Shown piece after piece: positions 1 to 8,703 of a stretch of DNA of 64,000 nucleotides. Position numbers and translations under genes: made by a program. Each line of letters starts with the position of its first letter. The first letter of the stretch is position 1. The notes below the pieces were generated by a model that saw only the letters and a list, made by a program, of their open reading frames with translations, made no database searches and was not told the DNA's origin. This DNA is from Leptolyngbya sp. SIO1E4 (lineage in GTDB: Bacteria > Cyanobacteriota > Cyanobacteriia > Phormidesmidales > Phormidesmidaceae), in NCBI GenBank assembly GCA_010672825.2, contig JAAHFU020000003.1, positions 372,001 to 436,000 on the forward strand, given 5' to 3'.

Positions 1-501
1 CAAGCCATCAGCCAATTCCTGAAGTTGCCTTACAATCATTCCCCAGATGCTGCCGAAGTTCCCTCCCTGGAAGACACTCGGCACTTTCTGTTAAGCCTGC
101 AACAGCAACGGCTCTCGGAGAAGCTACGGGAGCGTTTAGGATATCTAGGGATTTATTACAAACGAAATCCAGATAACTTTATTCGGAATCTTCCCCCCCA
201 TGAACGGGCTCAAGTATTTGAAAAGCTTCGGACGGATTATCGCGCCATCATCCTGGGTTATTTTGCCAAAGACAGCGCCATCAACCCCAAGATTGATGAA
301 TTTGTCAATACCGCCTTCTTTTTAGACATGTCTGTGTCACAAATCGTTGAGGTGCACATGGAGCTGATGGACAACTTCTCAAAGCAACTTAAATTAGAAG
401 GCCGCAGTGAAGAAATTTTGCTGGACTATCGCCTCACGCTAATCGATGTCATTGCCCACTTGTGTGAAATGTATCGCCGCTCAATTCCTCGTGATATTTA
501 G
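1..501 (+). CDS. kaiA: Circadian clock protein KaiA, C-terminal part (5' end outside window)
   Basis: The frame is open from the first base, so this is the 3' part of a longer gene; the TTG at 25 is not a real start. The visible 166 residues form the all-helical KaiA C-terminal domain that dimerises and binds the KaiC C-terminal tail to stimulate KaiC autophosphorylation. Recognisable segments are RERLGYLGIYYKRNP, NLPPHERAQVFEKL and FFLDMSVSQIVEVHMELMD. kaiB follows 82 bp downstream and kaiC after that, the standard cyanobacterial order. The N-terminal pseudo-receiver domain cannot be assessed here. Confidence 0.97.
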   Translation, partial: QAISQFLKLPYNHSPDAAEVPSLEDTRHFLLSLQQQRLSEKLRERLGYLGIYYKRNPDNFIRNLPPHERAQVFEKLRTDYRAIILGYFAKDSAINPKIDEFVNTAFFLDMSVSQIVEVHMELMDNFSKQLKLEGRSEEILLDYRLTLIDVIAHLCEMYRRSIPRDI

Positions 502-583
502 TCGTGACTTACATTCCTACCCAACGGCCTGCGGTAAGCTACAACATTGTTGTCTCCCGACGTCTCCCTGTGATGAGTAAGCC

Positions 584-898
584 ATGAGTGCCCTGAAGAA
601 AACCTACATTTTAAAGCTCTATGTTGCAGGCAACACGCCAAATTCAGTGCGTGCTCTGAAAACCCTCAACCAAATCTTGGAACAGGAGTTTCAAGGCGTT
701 TACGCACTCAAGGTGATTGATGTGCTCAAAAATCCCCAGCTTGCGGAGGAAGACAAAATTCTGGCAACGCCAACTTTAGCTAAAATTTTGCCGCCACCTG
801 TGCGTAAAATTATTGGGGATTTGTCTGATCGGGAGCGCGTGTTGATTGGCTTAGATTTGCTCTATGAAGAACTCCGAGAGGATGAACTCTACAGCTAA
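584..898 (+). CDS. kaiB: Circadian clock protein KaiB
   Basis: A 104-residue thioredoxin-like, fold-switching clock protein. It binds the CI ring of phosphorylated KaiC, sequesters KaiA and closes the negative limb of the oscillator. The signature start [15 protein letters not shown] and the segment [22 protein letters not shown] are clear, and the length matches the usual 102-108 residues. The acidic tail ([11 protein letters not shown]) is also typical. It lies between kaiA and kaiC, with a 140-bp gap before kaiC that could hold a separate kaiC promoter or processing site; I see no strong terminator there. Confidence 0.98.
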   Translation: MSALKKTYILKLYVAGNTPNSVRALKTLNQILEQEFQGVYALKVIDVLKNPQLAEEDKILATPTLAKILPPPVRKIIGDLSDRERVLIGLDLLYEELREDELYS

Positions 899-1038
899 CT
901 TACCTGAGGAGCAAAAAACCACCCAAAGAATGCTGCAATAGGGATTATCGATTGGGACGCGATCGCGCTACCCTGGAAGGCTGAACTCGGTGACTCACGC
1001 TGCCCCAGCCTTTTTAATAAAACCGTCGTCAAACTTTT

Positions 1039-2595
1039 ATGAATCAACCCTCCCAAAACGATTCTTACTCCATCCCCCGCGCCCATGGTATTGCCAAAAT
1101 CCGCACCCTCATTGAAGGGTTCGACGATATCAGCCATGGGGGGTTACCCGTGGGGCGCACAACCCTCGTGAGTGGCACCTCAGGCACGGGTAAAACCCTG
1201 ATGGCGGTTCAGTTTCTCTATCTGGGGATGCTTCATTTTGAGGAGCCGGGGGTGTTTGTCACATTTGAGGAATCTCCGGCAGATATTGTTAAAAATGCTC
1301 TGAGTTTCGGCTGGGATTTACAGAAGTTTATCGATGAAGGCAAGCTATTTATATTAGACGCTTCCCCGGATCCAGAAGGGCAAGATGTCGTCGGGAATTT
1401 TGATCTGTCAGCCTTAATTGAGCGGATTCAATACGCAATTCGCAAATACAAGGCTCAACGAGTTTCCATTGACTCGGTGACGGCCGTCTTCCAGCAATAT
1501 GATGCAGCGTCTGTCGTACGGCGAGAAATTTTCCGACTGGCTGCTCGCCTCAAGCAGATGGGGGTCACAACCATCATGACCACAGAGCGGGTCGATGAGT
1601 ACGGTCCGGTTGCCCGCTATGGGGTAGAAGAATTCGTTTCAGACAACGTTGTCATTGTCAGAAATGTCCTCGAAGGAGAACGCCGTCGCCGCACGGTTGA
1701 AATTCTAAAATTGCGAGGGACGACTCATATGAAGGGGGAATACCCTTTCACCATTGTCGACGAAGGCATTAATATCTTCCCCTTGGGTGCGATGCGCTTA
1801 ACGCAGCGATCGTCTAGCGTGCGCGTTTCTTCTGGCGTTAAAACTTTGGATGAGATGTGTGGGGGTGGGTTCTTCCGAGATTCCATCATCCTGGCGACAG
1901 GCGCAACTGGAACCGGCAAAACCCTCCTGGTTAGCAAGTTTCTAGAAAACGGTTGTGCCAACGGCGAACGGGCCATCTTATTTGCCTATGAAGAATCGCG
2001 AGCCCAGCTCCTGCGAAATGCAACCTCATGGGGAATTGACTTCGAGGATCTTGAGCAGCGAGGCTTACTCAAGATCATGTGTGCCTACCCTGAATCTGCT
2101 GGGCTCGAAGATCATTTACAAATCATCAAGACTCAAATCTCTCAGTACAAACCGGCTCGAATTGCGATCGACTCTTTGTCTGCCCTCGACCGAGGCGTTA
2201 GCAATTCCTCGTTTCGGCAGTTTGTCATTGGGGTTACGGGCTACGCTAAGCAAGAAGAGATTACAGGTTTCTTCACTAACACAACTGAACAATTTATGGG
2301 GCTGCACTCCATCACTGAGTCCCATATTTCCACAATTACAGACACCATCTTGATGCTTCAGTATGTAGAAGTCCGCGGCGAGATGTCCCGCGCTATTAAT
2401 GTCTTCAAGATGCGGGGATCCTGGCACGACAAGGGCATTCGTGAGTACACCATTACAGATAGAGGCCCCGAGATCAAAGACTCTTTCCGAAATTTAGAGC
2501 GCATTATTAGCGGCTCCCCAACTCGAACCTCTGTGGATGAAAAAAGCGAGCTGTCTCGTATTGTGCAGGGCGTGCAGAGCGAAGACGTTCAATAA
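1039..2595 (+). CDS. kaiC: Circadian clock ATPase/autokinase KaiC
   Basis: A 518-residue double-RecA protein, the core hexamer of the clock. CI Walker A is GTSGTGKT (residues 46-53) and CII Walker A is GATGTGKT (288-295). The phosphorylation pair falls exactly at Ser431 and Thr432 in HISTITDT, so numbering is identical to the Synechococcus elongatus protein. The catalytic-glutamate region of CI (TFEESP) and the KaiA-binding C-terminal tail (RISGSPTRTS) are present. Both ATPase sites look intact. The gene is last in kaiABC and converges on a minus-strand membrane-protein gene about 70 bp downstream. Confidence 0.98.
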   Translation: MNQPSQNDSYSIPRAHGIAKIRTLIEGFDDISHGGLPVGRTTLVSGTSGTGKTLMAVQFLYLGMLHFEEPGVFVTFEESPADIVKNALSFGWDLQKFIDEGKLFILDASPDPEGQDVVGNFDLSALIERIQYAIRKYKAQRVSIDSVTAVFQQYDAASVVRREIFRLAARLKQMGVTTIMTTERVDEYGPVARYGVEEFVSDNVVIVRNVLEGERRRRTVEILKLRGTTHMKGEYPFTIVDEGINIFPLGAMRLTQRSSSVRVSSGVKTLDEMCGGGFFRDSIILATGATGTGKTLLVSKFLENGCANGERAILFAYEESRAQLLRNATSWGIDFEDLEQRGLLKIMCAYPESAGLEDHLQIIKTQISQYKPARIAIDSLSALDRGVSNSSFRQFVIGVTGYAKQEEITGFFTNTTEQFMGLHSITESHISTITDTILMLQYVEVRGEMSRAINVFKMRGSWHDKGIREYTITDRGPEIKDSFRNLERIISGSPTRTSVDEKSELSRIVQGVQSEDVQ

Positions 2596-2665
2596 TACTG
2601 CCCGTTACACCCCTGCACGCTGAGACTTGGCACTGTTCACAACGGCTTGCCAGGGGCAGCCACAC

Positions 2666-3043
2666 TTAGCCCAGAACAGGGATAATGCCAACCGCTTCCA
2701 ATATTTTGGTCAGCACGCCGTTAACGACGCTGAGCGCAAGGGCTCCAATGATTGCGCTCAAAATCCCCCATCTCAGCCGAAAGCCTTCAATGAGCCAAGC
2801 GGCTAACCCGAAAACAATCACGCTAAATAGAAAAGGAATCAGCCCTAAGCTGACAACGGCTCCAAAAGTACGCAGCACATTAGGGACTAGGTGGGAAAAC
2901 CCCGTCAGCACGCCAATAATAGCCCCCCCAAACAACGCTTTAATGGGGCTATCAATTTCTACCCCGATGGGGAGCAGTGAAATAAGCCAAAGACTGATGG
3001 AAAGAACAACAACGGTAATGAGCAAACCAACCATGGTGAACAC
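2666..3043 (-). CDS. Holin-superfamily-like small membrane protein
   Basis: A 125-residue, very hydrophobic protein with about four predicted membrane helices (near residues 5-25, 32-55, 60-85 and 90-115). The pattern fits the 'phage holin family' of four-helix proteins common in bacterial chromosomes, which are not known to lyse cells in cyanobacteria. It resembles in size and architecture the protein at 17762-18151, though direct identity is low. Monocistronic and convergent with kaiC. Function unknown; a role in envelope physiology would be a guess. Confidence 0.6.
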   Translation of the reverse strand: MFTMVGLLITVVVLSISLWLISLLPIGVEIDSPIKALFGGAIIGVLTGFSHLVPNVLRTFGAVVSLGLIPFLFSVIVFGLAAWLIEGFRLRWGILSAIIGALALSVVNGVLTKILEAVGIIPVLG

Positions 3044-3775
3044 TCCTTTGTCCTAACAGGTCTGTATATTAAACGGGGCCGACAAACTGCGACTAAATTG
3101 AATAGGCTGATTGGGGCTGGCACACTAAATCAAAGGATTATTGCTTGAAATACTCCAGATGTATCTAGATTGCCTCTAAGCCTTCTTTAGACGCTTCCTA
3201 GAATCAAATTACCAGGCTTAGGCCATTATTCCACTACTCCACGGGCATTATTTCAAATAGAGCTTAAGGCTGGATAAAGAAAATTTGCGGTCTTTATGCC
3301 GTCTTACCCTCGGATCATTGCGGGTGAAGTTGCTTCAATTCTATTTTGCAGCGACAGACAATTCAGAGATATTGCAAAAGGAAAAAGGATGTAGCTTGCT
3401 TCTGCGTAGCAATAGGCAGAAGGATGAATGAAATGTTTGATTAGAGGGCAGCTGTGTTATCTGGATTGTCCTAACACAAATGCGTACTGCTATATCAGGA
3501 ACCCTCCTCAGCTTCAATATCCGTAACAATGTGGGTACTTGAGATATCTGAGTTATCAGTGTGCTTAAACGGGGTTGTCAATCCCGGCTTGTCTTACTGG
3601 AATAGGGGTTTTATTTGATTGCGACATCTATTACTCGTTTTTATCAATCAGGTATCTCAATTGAGGTCGGGCATACAGCGATATTTCCTAACGGTTCAGT
3701 CATCGACAGCGGAGGGTTTCCGCATCCGTTTTAGGTAAGTCTTATGAGCGCTGTCTGCCCGTTTTTATACGTTAT
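3044..3775. other. 732-bp intergenic stretch, no gene seen
   Basis: AT-richer than its surroundings. The only open frame (3341-3529, minus) has no family-like features. I see no tRNA, long inverted repeat or transposase relic. It holds the upstream region of the 2666-3043 gene and the downstream region of ridA. Confidence 0.5.
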
Positions 3776-4165
3776 TTATTGGCCACAGTAAACAATTAAA
3801 TCAATCTCGACATCTCCAAACCCTGCTAAGGCCGTGACACCAACCGTTGTACGACTGGGCAAACGTTGAGGCGTAAAATAACGGCTATATACTTGATTCA
3901 CTGCTTCGTAATAGCGAAAATCTGTCACAAAAATACGGGCCATCACAACCTTGTCAAACCCTGTACCTGCATGGGTTAACACCAGTTTCAGGTTTTCCAT
4001 AACCTGTTGGGCTTGGGCTTCAATGGGATCTTTCTTCACCACGCCTGTTTGAGGATCTTCAGAAAGCTGTCCAGTGATAAATAAAAAATCGCCTGCTCGC
4101 ACAGCATGGGAATACGGGGCAACCGGCGGCAAGGTGTGATCAGGTAATGTGATGTATTCCAGCAC
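3776..4165 (-). CDS. RidA family (YjgF/YER057c/UK114) protein
   Basis: A 129-residue protein of the RidA family, trimeric enzymes that hydrolyse reactive enamine/imine intermediates released by PLP enzymes. Seen in sequence: PVAPYSHAVRAGDFLFITGQ near the N-terminus, a central region ending in KVVMARIFVTDF, and LPSRTTVGVTALAGFGDVEID, whose Arg (in PSRTT) is the carboxylate-binding residue of active RidA. The glycine-rich end and Cys-Gly-Gln terminus are family-like. Monocistronic. It is probably a true deaminase, although some subfamilies lack that activity. Confidence 0.92.
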   Translation of the reverse strand: MLEYITLPDHTLPPVAPYSHAVRAGDFLFITGQLSEDPQTGVVKKDPIEAQAQQVMENLKLVLTHAGTGFDKVVMARIFVTDFRYYEAVNQVYSRYFTPQRLPSRTTVGVTALAGFGDVEIDLIVYCGQ

Positions 4166-4328
4166 AATGATTTCCTCTTTAATGGGCGTGGAAATACTTA
4201 ATTTACCTCAAGTAGCCACCATAAAATGCCCTCAAATCCTTGCGATATTGATATCTTTCAGCGAATCAGAATTTCCCTCTGAGCGAATCCTCAAAAGATT
4301 TTACGATCGCATCTTTTCAGACTAAAGA

Positions 4329-6113
4329 CTAAAAAACAATCTCTAAATCCAATTCGCGAATATCAATGTGGTGAAGCTGTGGGGAATTCCCTTGATGGGT
4401 CGCTAGCCATAAAGAACAAGGCGGATGAAAAGAGATCGCAGTGGGCGGTGGTAAGTGATCTACTCGCCCAATGATCTGACCTTGAAAGTTCGCAATTTGT
4501 AGTTGCCCTGCCGCACTCACTCCAACCCGACCAATCACAAGTTCCCCTAACCAGTCAGCCGTAATTTCTAATCGACACCGCATCACTCGAAAAGGTTTGA
4601 GACTAATGACTAACAGATCCTTTTTGTGGGTACCGCTTTGGGCTAGGAATTGGTTCGGGTGCTGGCTACGGGCCAACAGGTGTAACGGGGCTTGTAGACT
4701 CAGGCGTCCCAGGCGTTTACCCCAGCGAGTGATCACTTGCAGGTGTGTTTCCTGACCTACCACATCAGCAATTAGAAAATGGCGATCGTCGAGATACAGG
4801 CCCCGCAAATCTCCCTGAGGCGTATCCACGGTGAATAAATGTGGGGTCGTTGGCACTGCCCCAAGAGAATCGACTAACCAGAAACGGGCGGGCGTCACGG
4901 CACTTTGCACCATGATCCAACGGTGATTGCCGGCTGCAACGCGGATGGGGTCAGTAAAGGTTGCAACCGGCAACAAAACGTGATCAGCAGCGAGGCGATA
5001 GAGGGCGTTATGGGTCACCGCAATCACCCCGTTGGGGCAATCGATCACCTGCTGTACTGGGGTCTCTAGCTGCCACTGTTGAATAGGCTGCTGCTCGGCA
5101 CAGGTACCGGCTGGAGTTAATGACCAGCCATAGACACTGTTGTCAACTGCGGTGAAGAGCATAGACGGTGCATCGCTGCCTACGGTTGAGAGACACACAG
5201 CCTGGCAAATGCCCGCTAAAGGAACGCTCATTTGCGGGTGAAAGTGGCTGACAGAACTGGTGATAATGGGCTTAGGGAAGCGCTCTCGCAGCTCTGCGGC
5301 CATCAGCGTCTGTCGCATAGACACAATGGCGGCCCTCATTTCTGAAGCGGTGTTGAAACGGCGAGCCATTAACTTTTCTAGCGCTTTGCACAACAGAGAC
5401 TGTACCCCCTGCGGCAGAGTATCTGGAATTTGGGCCGTATGGTTGAGATGAGCCACCATCAGTTGGGTATGGCTGCCAGAGAAGGGGCGATCGCCGACCA
5501 GCAACTCATACAAAATAATTCCTACGGCATAGAGATCCGAGGTTTCTGCATACTGATGATAAAACCGCTCTGGAGCCATATAAGCCGGTGAGCCCGTGGC
5601 ACCGGTATGCTCGCCCCTTAACTCTTGATTTAGGCGAGCAATTCCAAAATCAGAGACCTTCGCTTGCCACCCATTCGGAGTGAGCGAGAGCAAGATGTTT
5701 TCAGGCTTAATGTCGCAATGGACAATCCTTTGACTATGGGCATGTTCTAAGGCTGACAAGATATCTGTTACCAGCGTTAGAATCTCGGCCAGGGTGAGCT
5801 GAGTTTCCTGCTCCATAATGCTGCGGAGGGTGCCCCCTTCGCAGTAATCCAGCACTAGCTGTCGCCCTGTAGCTGACTGCTCTAAGGCATAGCAGTTAAC
5901 AATGTGAGGATGTTCAAGGCTGAGTAAAAAGCGAAGCTCTCGCAAAAAACGACGGGTGGTCAGGCGATCGCGATTGAGATGCTTCAGGGCCACTAACCGC
6001 GCCGCTTTATGATGGATAGCACAGTAGACCTGTCCAAACTGCCCTTGTCCAACCAGTCCTAATAGTCGATAGTTGGCAGATTGGAGTGGGCCTGATGAAG
6101 CAGTAGATGCCAC
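4329..6113 (-). CDS. Ser/Thr protein kinase with C-terminal propeller-like region (Pap-cluster kinase)
   Basis: A 594-residue Hanks-type kinase starting at GTG (6113). Glycine loop GQGQFG (22-27), ATP lysine in VALKH (Lys44), catalytic HCDIKPEN (Asp134, Asn139), DFG (155-157) and MAPE (179-182) are all present, so it should be active. HCD instead of HRD is a common bacterial variant. Residues from about 290 onward form a beta-rich region with repeated short blades, possibly a sensor propeller. No membrane segment is obvious. It begins 4 bp after the V4R gene at 6118-6774 and is last in the cluster, the same place as slr0152 in the Synechocystis Pap operon. Its substrate is unknown. Confidence 0.9.
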   Translation of the reverse strand: MASTASSGPLQSANYRLLGLVGQGQFGQVYCAIHHKAARLVALKHLNRDRLTTRRFLRELRFLLSLEHPHIVNCYALEQSATGRQLVLDYCEGGTLRSIMEQETQLTLAEILTLVTDILSALEHAHSQRIVHCDIKPENILLSLTPNGWQAKVSDFGIARLNQELRGEHTGATGSPAYMAPERFYHQYAETSDLYAVGIILYELLVGDRPFSGSHTQLMVAHLNHTAQIPDTLPQGVQSLLCKALEKLMARRFNTASEMRAAIVSMRQTLMAAELRERFPKPIITSSVSHFHPQMSVPLAGICQAVCLSTVGSDAPSMLFTAVDNSVYGWSLTPAGTCAEQQPIQQWQLETPVQQVIDCPNGVIAVTHNALYRLAADHVLLPVATFTDPIRVAAGNHRWIMVQSAVTPARFWLVDSLGAVPTTPHLFTVDTPQGDLRGLYLDDRHFLIADVVGQETHLQVITRWGKRLGRLSLQAPLHLLARSQHPNQFLAQSGTHKKDLLVISLKPFRVMRCRLEITADWLGELVIGRVGVSAAGQLQIANFQGQIIGRVDHLPPPTAISFHPPCSLWLATHQGNSPQLHHIDIRELDLEIVF

Positions 6114-6117
6114 AAGG

Positions 6118-6774
6118 TTATTGAGTCAGTATCTTCAGAATAGCGTCATGGGGCTTCCCTTCTTGGACCAATGCTTCAACGGACTGCAGACGGCTCTCTA
6201 GTCCCAATACAAAGCGATTACGATCAGCCCCAAGGGACTCACAGCTCGTTTGTACACAGGCCAAGTCACGCCCGGTCAATTGGCTAAAGAACACTTGCAA
6301 AACCCCAGACTCTAAGGCGCCAGAGGGCTGGTCAGGTTGAATCAGATGGGCCGTGAACGGGGAGTTCTGAACCTCAATCACGAGGAACCCCTGGTTATGA
6401 TAATCCGTATTCAAGTGCAAGTTGCCCCACCCATGAGTGCGCCAGCATTCTTGGAGCGCTTGCAAAAACTCTATCATTGAGAGGTCTGCGATCGACGTGT
6501 GGTGATATTTACTTAACTCCTCGCAGAAGCGAGCATAGAAGTTCTTCCCCCACCAGAGCCCGCAGCTCCGCAACACAAAGGGGGTAGCCTGCCCGGTTTC
6601 GTTGTTTAGCCCCAAAACAATCGCCTTCAGCAAAGCATCTGGGAGAGCTAGAAGACGACTCCCCTGACGGTTCTCTAAGATCCCTAGCTCAAGGATACCG
6701 CGTACGTACACGTCGTTCGCGAAGTAGTTACTGGGCAGGTGATCGTCGGTCAGGAGGTCAGCGATAGAAATCAT
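6118..6774 (-). CDS. V4R-like domain protein of the Pap-type cluster (slr0147-like)
   Basis: A 218-residue soluble protein. The middle (GQATPFVLRSCGLWWGKNF, WRTHGWGNLHLNTD, FLVIEVQNSPF, CVQTSCESLGADRNRFVLG) has the layout of V4R (4-vinyl reductase-like) domains, including the cysteine-containing strand before the C-terminus. It is paralogous in layout to the protein at 7695-8381. It sits 22 bp after the phycobiliprotein-like gene and 4 bp before the kinase, so co-transcription is likely. By context it corresponds to slr0147 of the photosystem II assembly operon. A ligand (tetrapyrrole or lipid) is plausible but inferred. Confidence 0.72.
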   Translation of the reverse strand: MISIADLLTDDHLPSNYFANDVYVRGILELGILENRQGSRLLALPDALLKAIVLGLNNETGQATPFVLRSCGLWWGKNFYARFCEELSKYHHTSIADLSMIEFLQALQECWRTHGWGNLHLNTDYHNQGFLVIEVQNSPFTAHLIQPDQPSGALESGVLQVFFSQLTGRDLACVQTSCESLGADRNRFVLGLESRLQSVEALVQEGKPHDAILKILTQ

Positions 6775-6796
6775 AAGTCATCCCTGCAAACACTAC

Positions 6797-7309
6797 TTAG
6801 AACAAACCCACTAAGGTCTCAGTGGTGACAGCGGCCTCCGCCTCCGCCTCCTGAAGAGATAACAAAGCCTGGGCAGTCTCTAGCCCGGGGAACAGTAAAG
6901 CTTTCTGCTTGGGGGCCAATCGGCTAGAAAGTTGCTGTTTCAGCAACTCGTACAAAGCTTCGTCAATCGGTTGGGTGCCATAGGCTTCGATGATATCTGG
7001 CAACCAGGGCTTTAATCGTTTGGTCATAAAGTCTGGGTCATCCATTAGCATCGCCATGGCGGCACAGCGGAGCACCAGAACGCCATTCTGCAAACTCCGC
7101 TCAAGATGGGCCTCAGAAGCTTGAGAAAACTGTTGCTGCAAGGTGTCTGCAACCGCTTGCATCAGGGCCAATTCATCATTGCGTAACCGGCGATAAAGGT
7201 TGATACGCTCAGGTAAAGAACTGACAAACTGACTCAGCACATTCAGCTCATCAGGTCGCAAATAGGCTTTTTCTGGCTCGTTAAAAAGCGCTTCCAGGTT
7301 CGGGTTCAT
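6797..7309 (-). CDS. Phycobiliprotein-fold protein without chromophore site (slr0146-like)
   Basis: A 170-residue, mostly helical protein with a divergent phycobilisome (globin-like) domain. The segment CAAMAMLMDDPDFMTKRLKPWLPDIIEAYG matches the helix E-F/G region of allophycocyanin-type subunits. The usual bilin cysteine context (MxxCLRD) is absent, so it probably does not carry a bilin. The C-terminus ends in TTETLVGLF, similar to the LDGFADLF end of the next protein upstream. It belongs to the Pap-type cluster, 71 bp downstream of the 105-residue gene. Probably an assembly or scaffold factor, not a light-harvesting subunit (inference). Confidence 0.75.
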   Translation of the reverse strand: MNPNLEALFNEPEKAYLRPDELNVLSQFVSSLPERINLYRRLRNDELALMQAVADTLQQQFSQASEAHLERSLQNGVLVLRCAAMAMLMDDPDFMTKRLKPWLPDIIEAYGTQPIDEALYELLKQQLSSRLAPKQKALLFPGLETAQALLSLQEAEAEAAVTTETLVGLF

Positions 7310-7380
7310 GGCGCAATCTCCACAGCGTGCTCATCTCAGGCATAGACCAGTATGCAAAGGCGCGAGGTCTCGCGTCTCCA

Positions 7381-7698
7381 CTAAAACAAATCGGCAAATC
7401 CGTCGAGGGTTAAATCATCCTCTGGCAGCGGCAAGTTAGGCTGAGCTTCTAGGGGGGCCATGGGTGCTGCAATGCTGGGTTTGCCATCCCAAGGAAATCG
7501 ATTAAAAAATTCACCGACGCTCAGCTGCATGTCAAGACCGTCAACAGAAATCACCTCTCCATCAGCAGGCTGGGTCCAAGGTTCTCGCACGGGTTCCCCG
7601 GTCCAAGCAATCGTGCTAAAAAACTCACGCACCGACAGGGTGTGCCAGGCATCTCGCTGAGGAGCATGGCCATTCGTTGCGGTCAGGGGGCTGCTCAT
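7381..7698 (-). CDS. Small protein with two SVxEFFxxxxWxGxP repeats (slr0145 position)
   Basis: A 105-residue protein, probably largely disordered. It carries two copies of a short motif: LSVREFFSTIAWTGEP around residues 21-36 and LSVGEFFNRFPWDGKP around residues 59-74. A related FxDFF stretch occurs in the V4R protein immediately upstream. The C-terminus is acidic then hydrophobic (LTLDGFADLF). Its ATG overlaps the stop of the V4R gene by 4 bp (ATGA), so the two are translationally coupled. No known domain recognised. The repeated aromatic motif looks like a protein-binding peptide (inference). Confidence 0.75.
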   Translation of the reverse strand: MSSPLTATNGHAPQRDAWHTLSVREFFSTIAWTGEPVREPWTQPADGEVISVDGLDMQLSVGEFFNRFPWDGKPSIAAPMAPLEAQPNLPLPEDDLTLDGFADLF

Positions 7699-8381
7699 GC
7701 GCCTCCCTCCCCAGCTCGCAGCCGTCGCTCAATGTCACGAGCAGTGGCGCCCTCATTCATCCAAAAGGCCGCAGCATCAATGCGCTCTTTGCCCCCTAGC
7801 AAAAACTTGCAGTAGGTTTCGCCCATGGAATAGCACTGAATTTCGATACAGCTCAGCTGCTTCCGAACCATTTCGGTGAAGAATCCTGCAAAGAGCCCCG
7901 CATAAATATGGCAAACGGGTTTACCAACATCCCCCAGGGTACGGGCCACCGCAGAATCAAACACGTTGATAAACATGAATCCCTGCTTGCGATCGCTCAT
8001 GTCCACTTCCCAACGCCCCCAACCTTGGGAGGTAAATGGCCACCACCAGGTTTCCAGGAGAAACATCAGATTAGCGTTGCGGGCGCTCATGCCAAATTCT
8101 TTCTCAAACCAGGTTTCGAAGAACAATGAGTCGTACTTGCCCCATTCCAAACCAATGGAGTACATGATGGTCGCAGAGGCTTCTCCAACCTCCTCTTCCA
8201 GGCCTTCCAGCAGGCCAATAATAAAGTCTTCGCTCGTAAATACGTTGCGACTGCCATTCCAATCAACCACGCTACCCGCATTCGGGTTGAACTGGAAAAA
8301 GTCCCGAAAACTATAGTGGTTATGCTTCTTGGGATAGCGATCGCGCAAATGATGAGAGGTGTTTACCAAAGATGTAGCCAT
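7695..8381 (-). CDS. V4R domain protein of the Pap-type cluster (slr0144-like)
   Basis: The start is ATG at 8381 (MATSLVNTSHHL), not the further-upstream frame start. It gives 228 residues and follows a GGGCGGGA purine stretch. The core GEASATIMYSIGLEWGKYDS, SQGWGRWEVDMSDRKQGFMFINVFDSAVA and the C-terminal IEIQCYSMGETYCKFLLGG match V4R domain proteins related to bacteriochlorophyll J-type and 4-vinyl reductase regulators. Cysteines in the last segment are typical of V4R. It overlaps the next gene by ATGA. In Synechocystis the equivalent gene opens an operon needed for efficient photosystem II assembly, and a similar role is likely here. Confidence 0.8.
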   Translation of the reverse strand: MATSLVNTSHHLRDRYPKKHNHYSFRDFFQFNPNAGSVVDWNGSRNVFTSEDFIIGLLEGLEEEVGEASATIMYSIGLEWGKYDSLFFETWFEKEFGMSARNANLMFLLETWWWPFTSQGWGRWEVDMSDRKQGFMFINVFDSAVARTLGDVGKPVCHIYAGLFAGFFTEMVRKQLSCIEIQCYSMGETYCKFLLGGKERIDAAAFWMNEGATARDIERRLRAGEGGA

Positions 8382-8567
8382 AAATGTCCCGCCCTGAGAG
8401 CTTGTCTTTATAATCTCAATACTTTTGAACAATTTTAGAACGCCAACGGCTCCCTGAAAGAGGGGCAGGCATCTTCTACGACAAGGCAACGAACGAGAAA
8501 TTGAGGGGAGGTTCTTTCCTCAAAAAAGATTGCCTGGGATGTCGTTAATCTGATAGATAATGTGCCC

Positions 8568-8655
8568 AACTAACCAGAAATCTCAACGAACATTCTTAGA
8601 AGTTGAGAAATTTTAATCTCGTTGTGGTTTGTCGCCCTATGTCAGGCGGCTTTTT
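8568..8655 (+). ncRNA. Candidate small RNA with two hairpins
   Basis: The plus strand shows a 7-bp perfect hairpin (8581-8608, TCTCAAC/GTTGAGA). A single-stranded linker follows, then a second hairpin (8631-8650, GTCGCC/GGCGGC with one wobble pair) followed directly by TTTTT (8651-8655), which looks like a Rho-independent terminator. A possible promoter lies upstream: TTGCCT at 8530 and GATAAT at 8556, spacing slightly long. All neighbouring genes run on the other strand, so this terminator serves no annotated gene. Sequence alone cannot prove transcription. Confidence 0.3.
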
Positions 8656-8703
8656 GCGGTGCTGATCGAGGACTCAGGCTGATATTAAAGCAGTTACTTT
8701 GAG

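Noticed and set aside
2666-3043. Prophage remnant, because of the holin-like proteins here and at 17762
   Set aside because: No endolysin, integrase, capsid or tail genes nearby, and this family is common in bacterial chromosomes.
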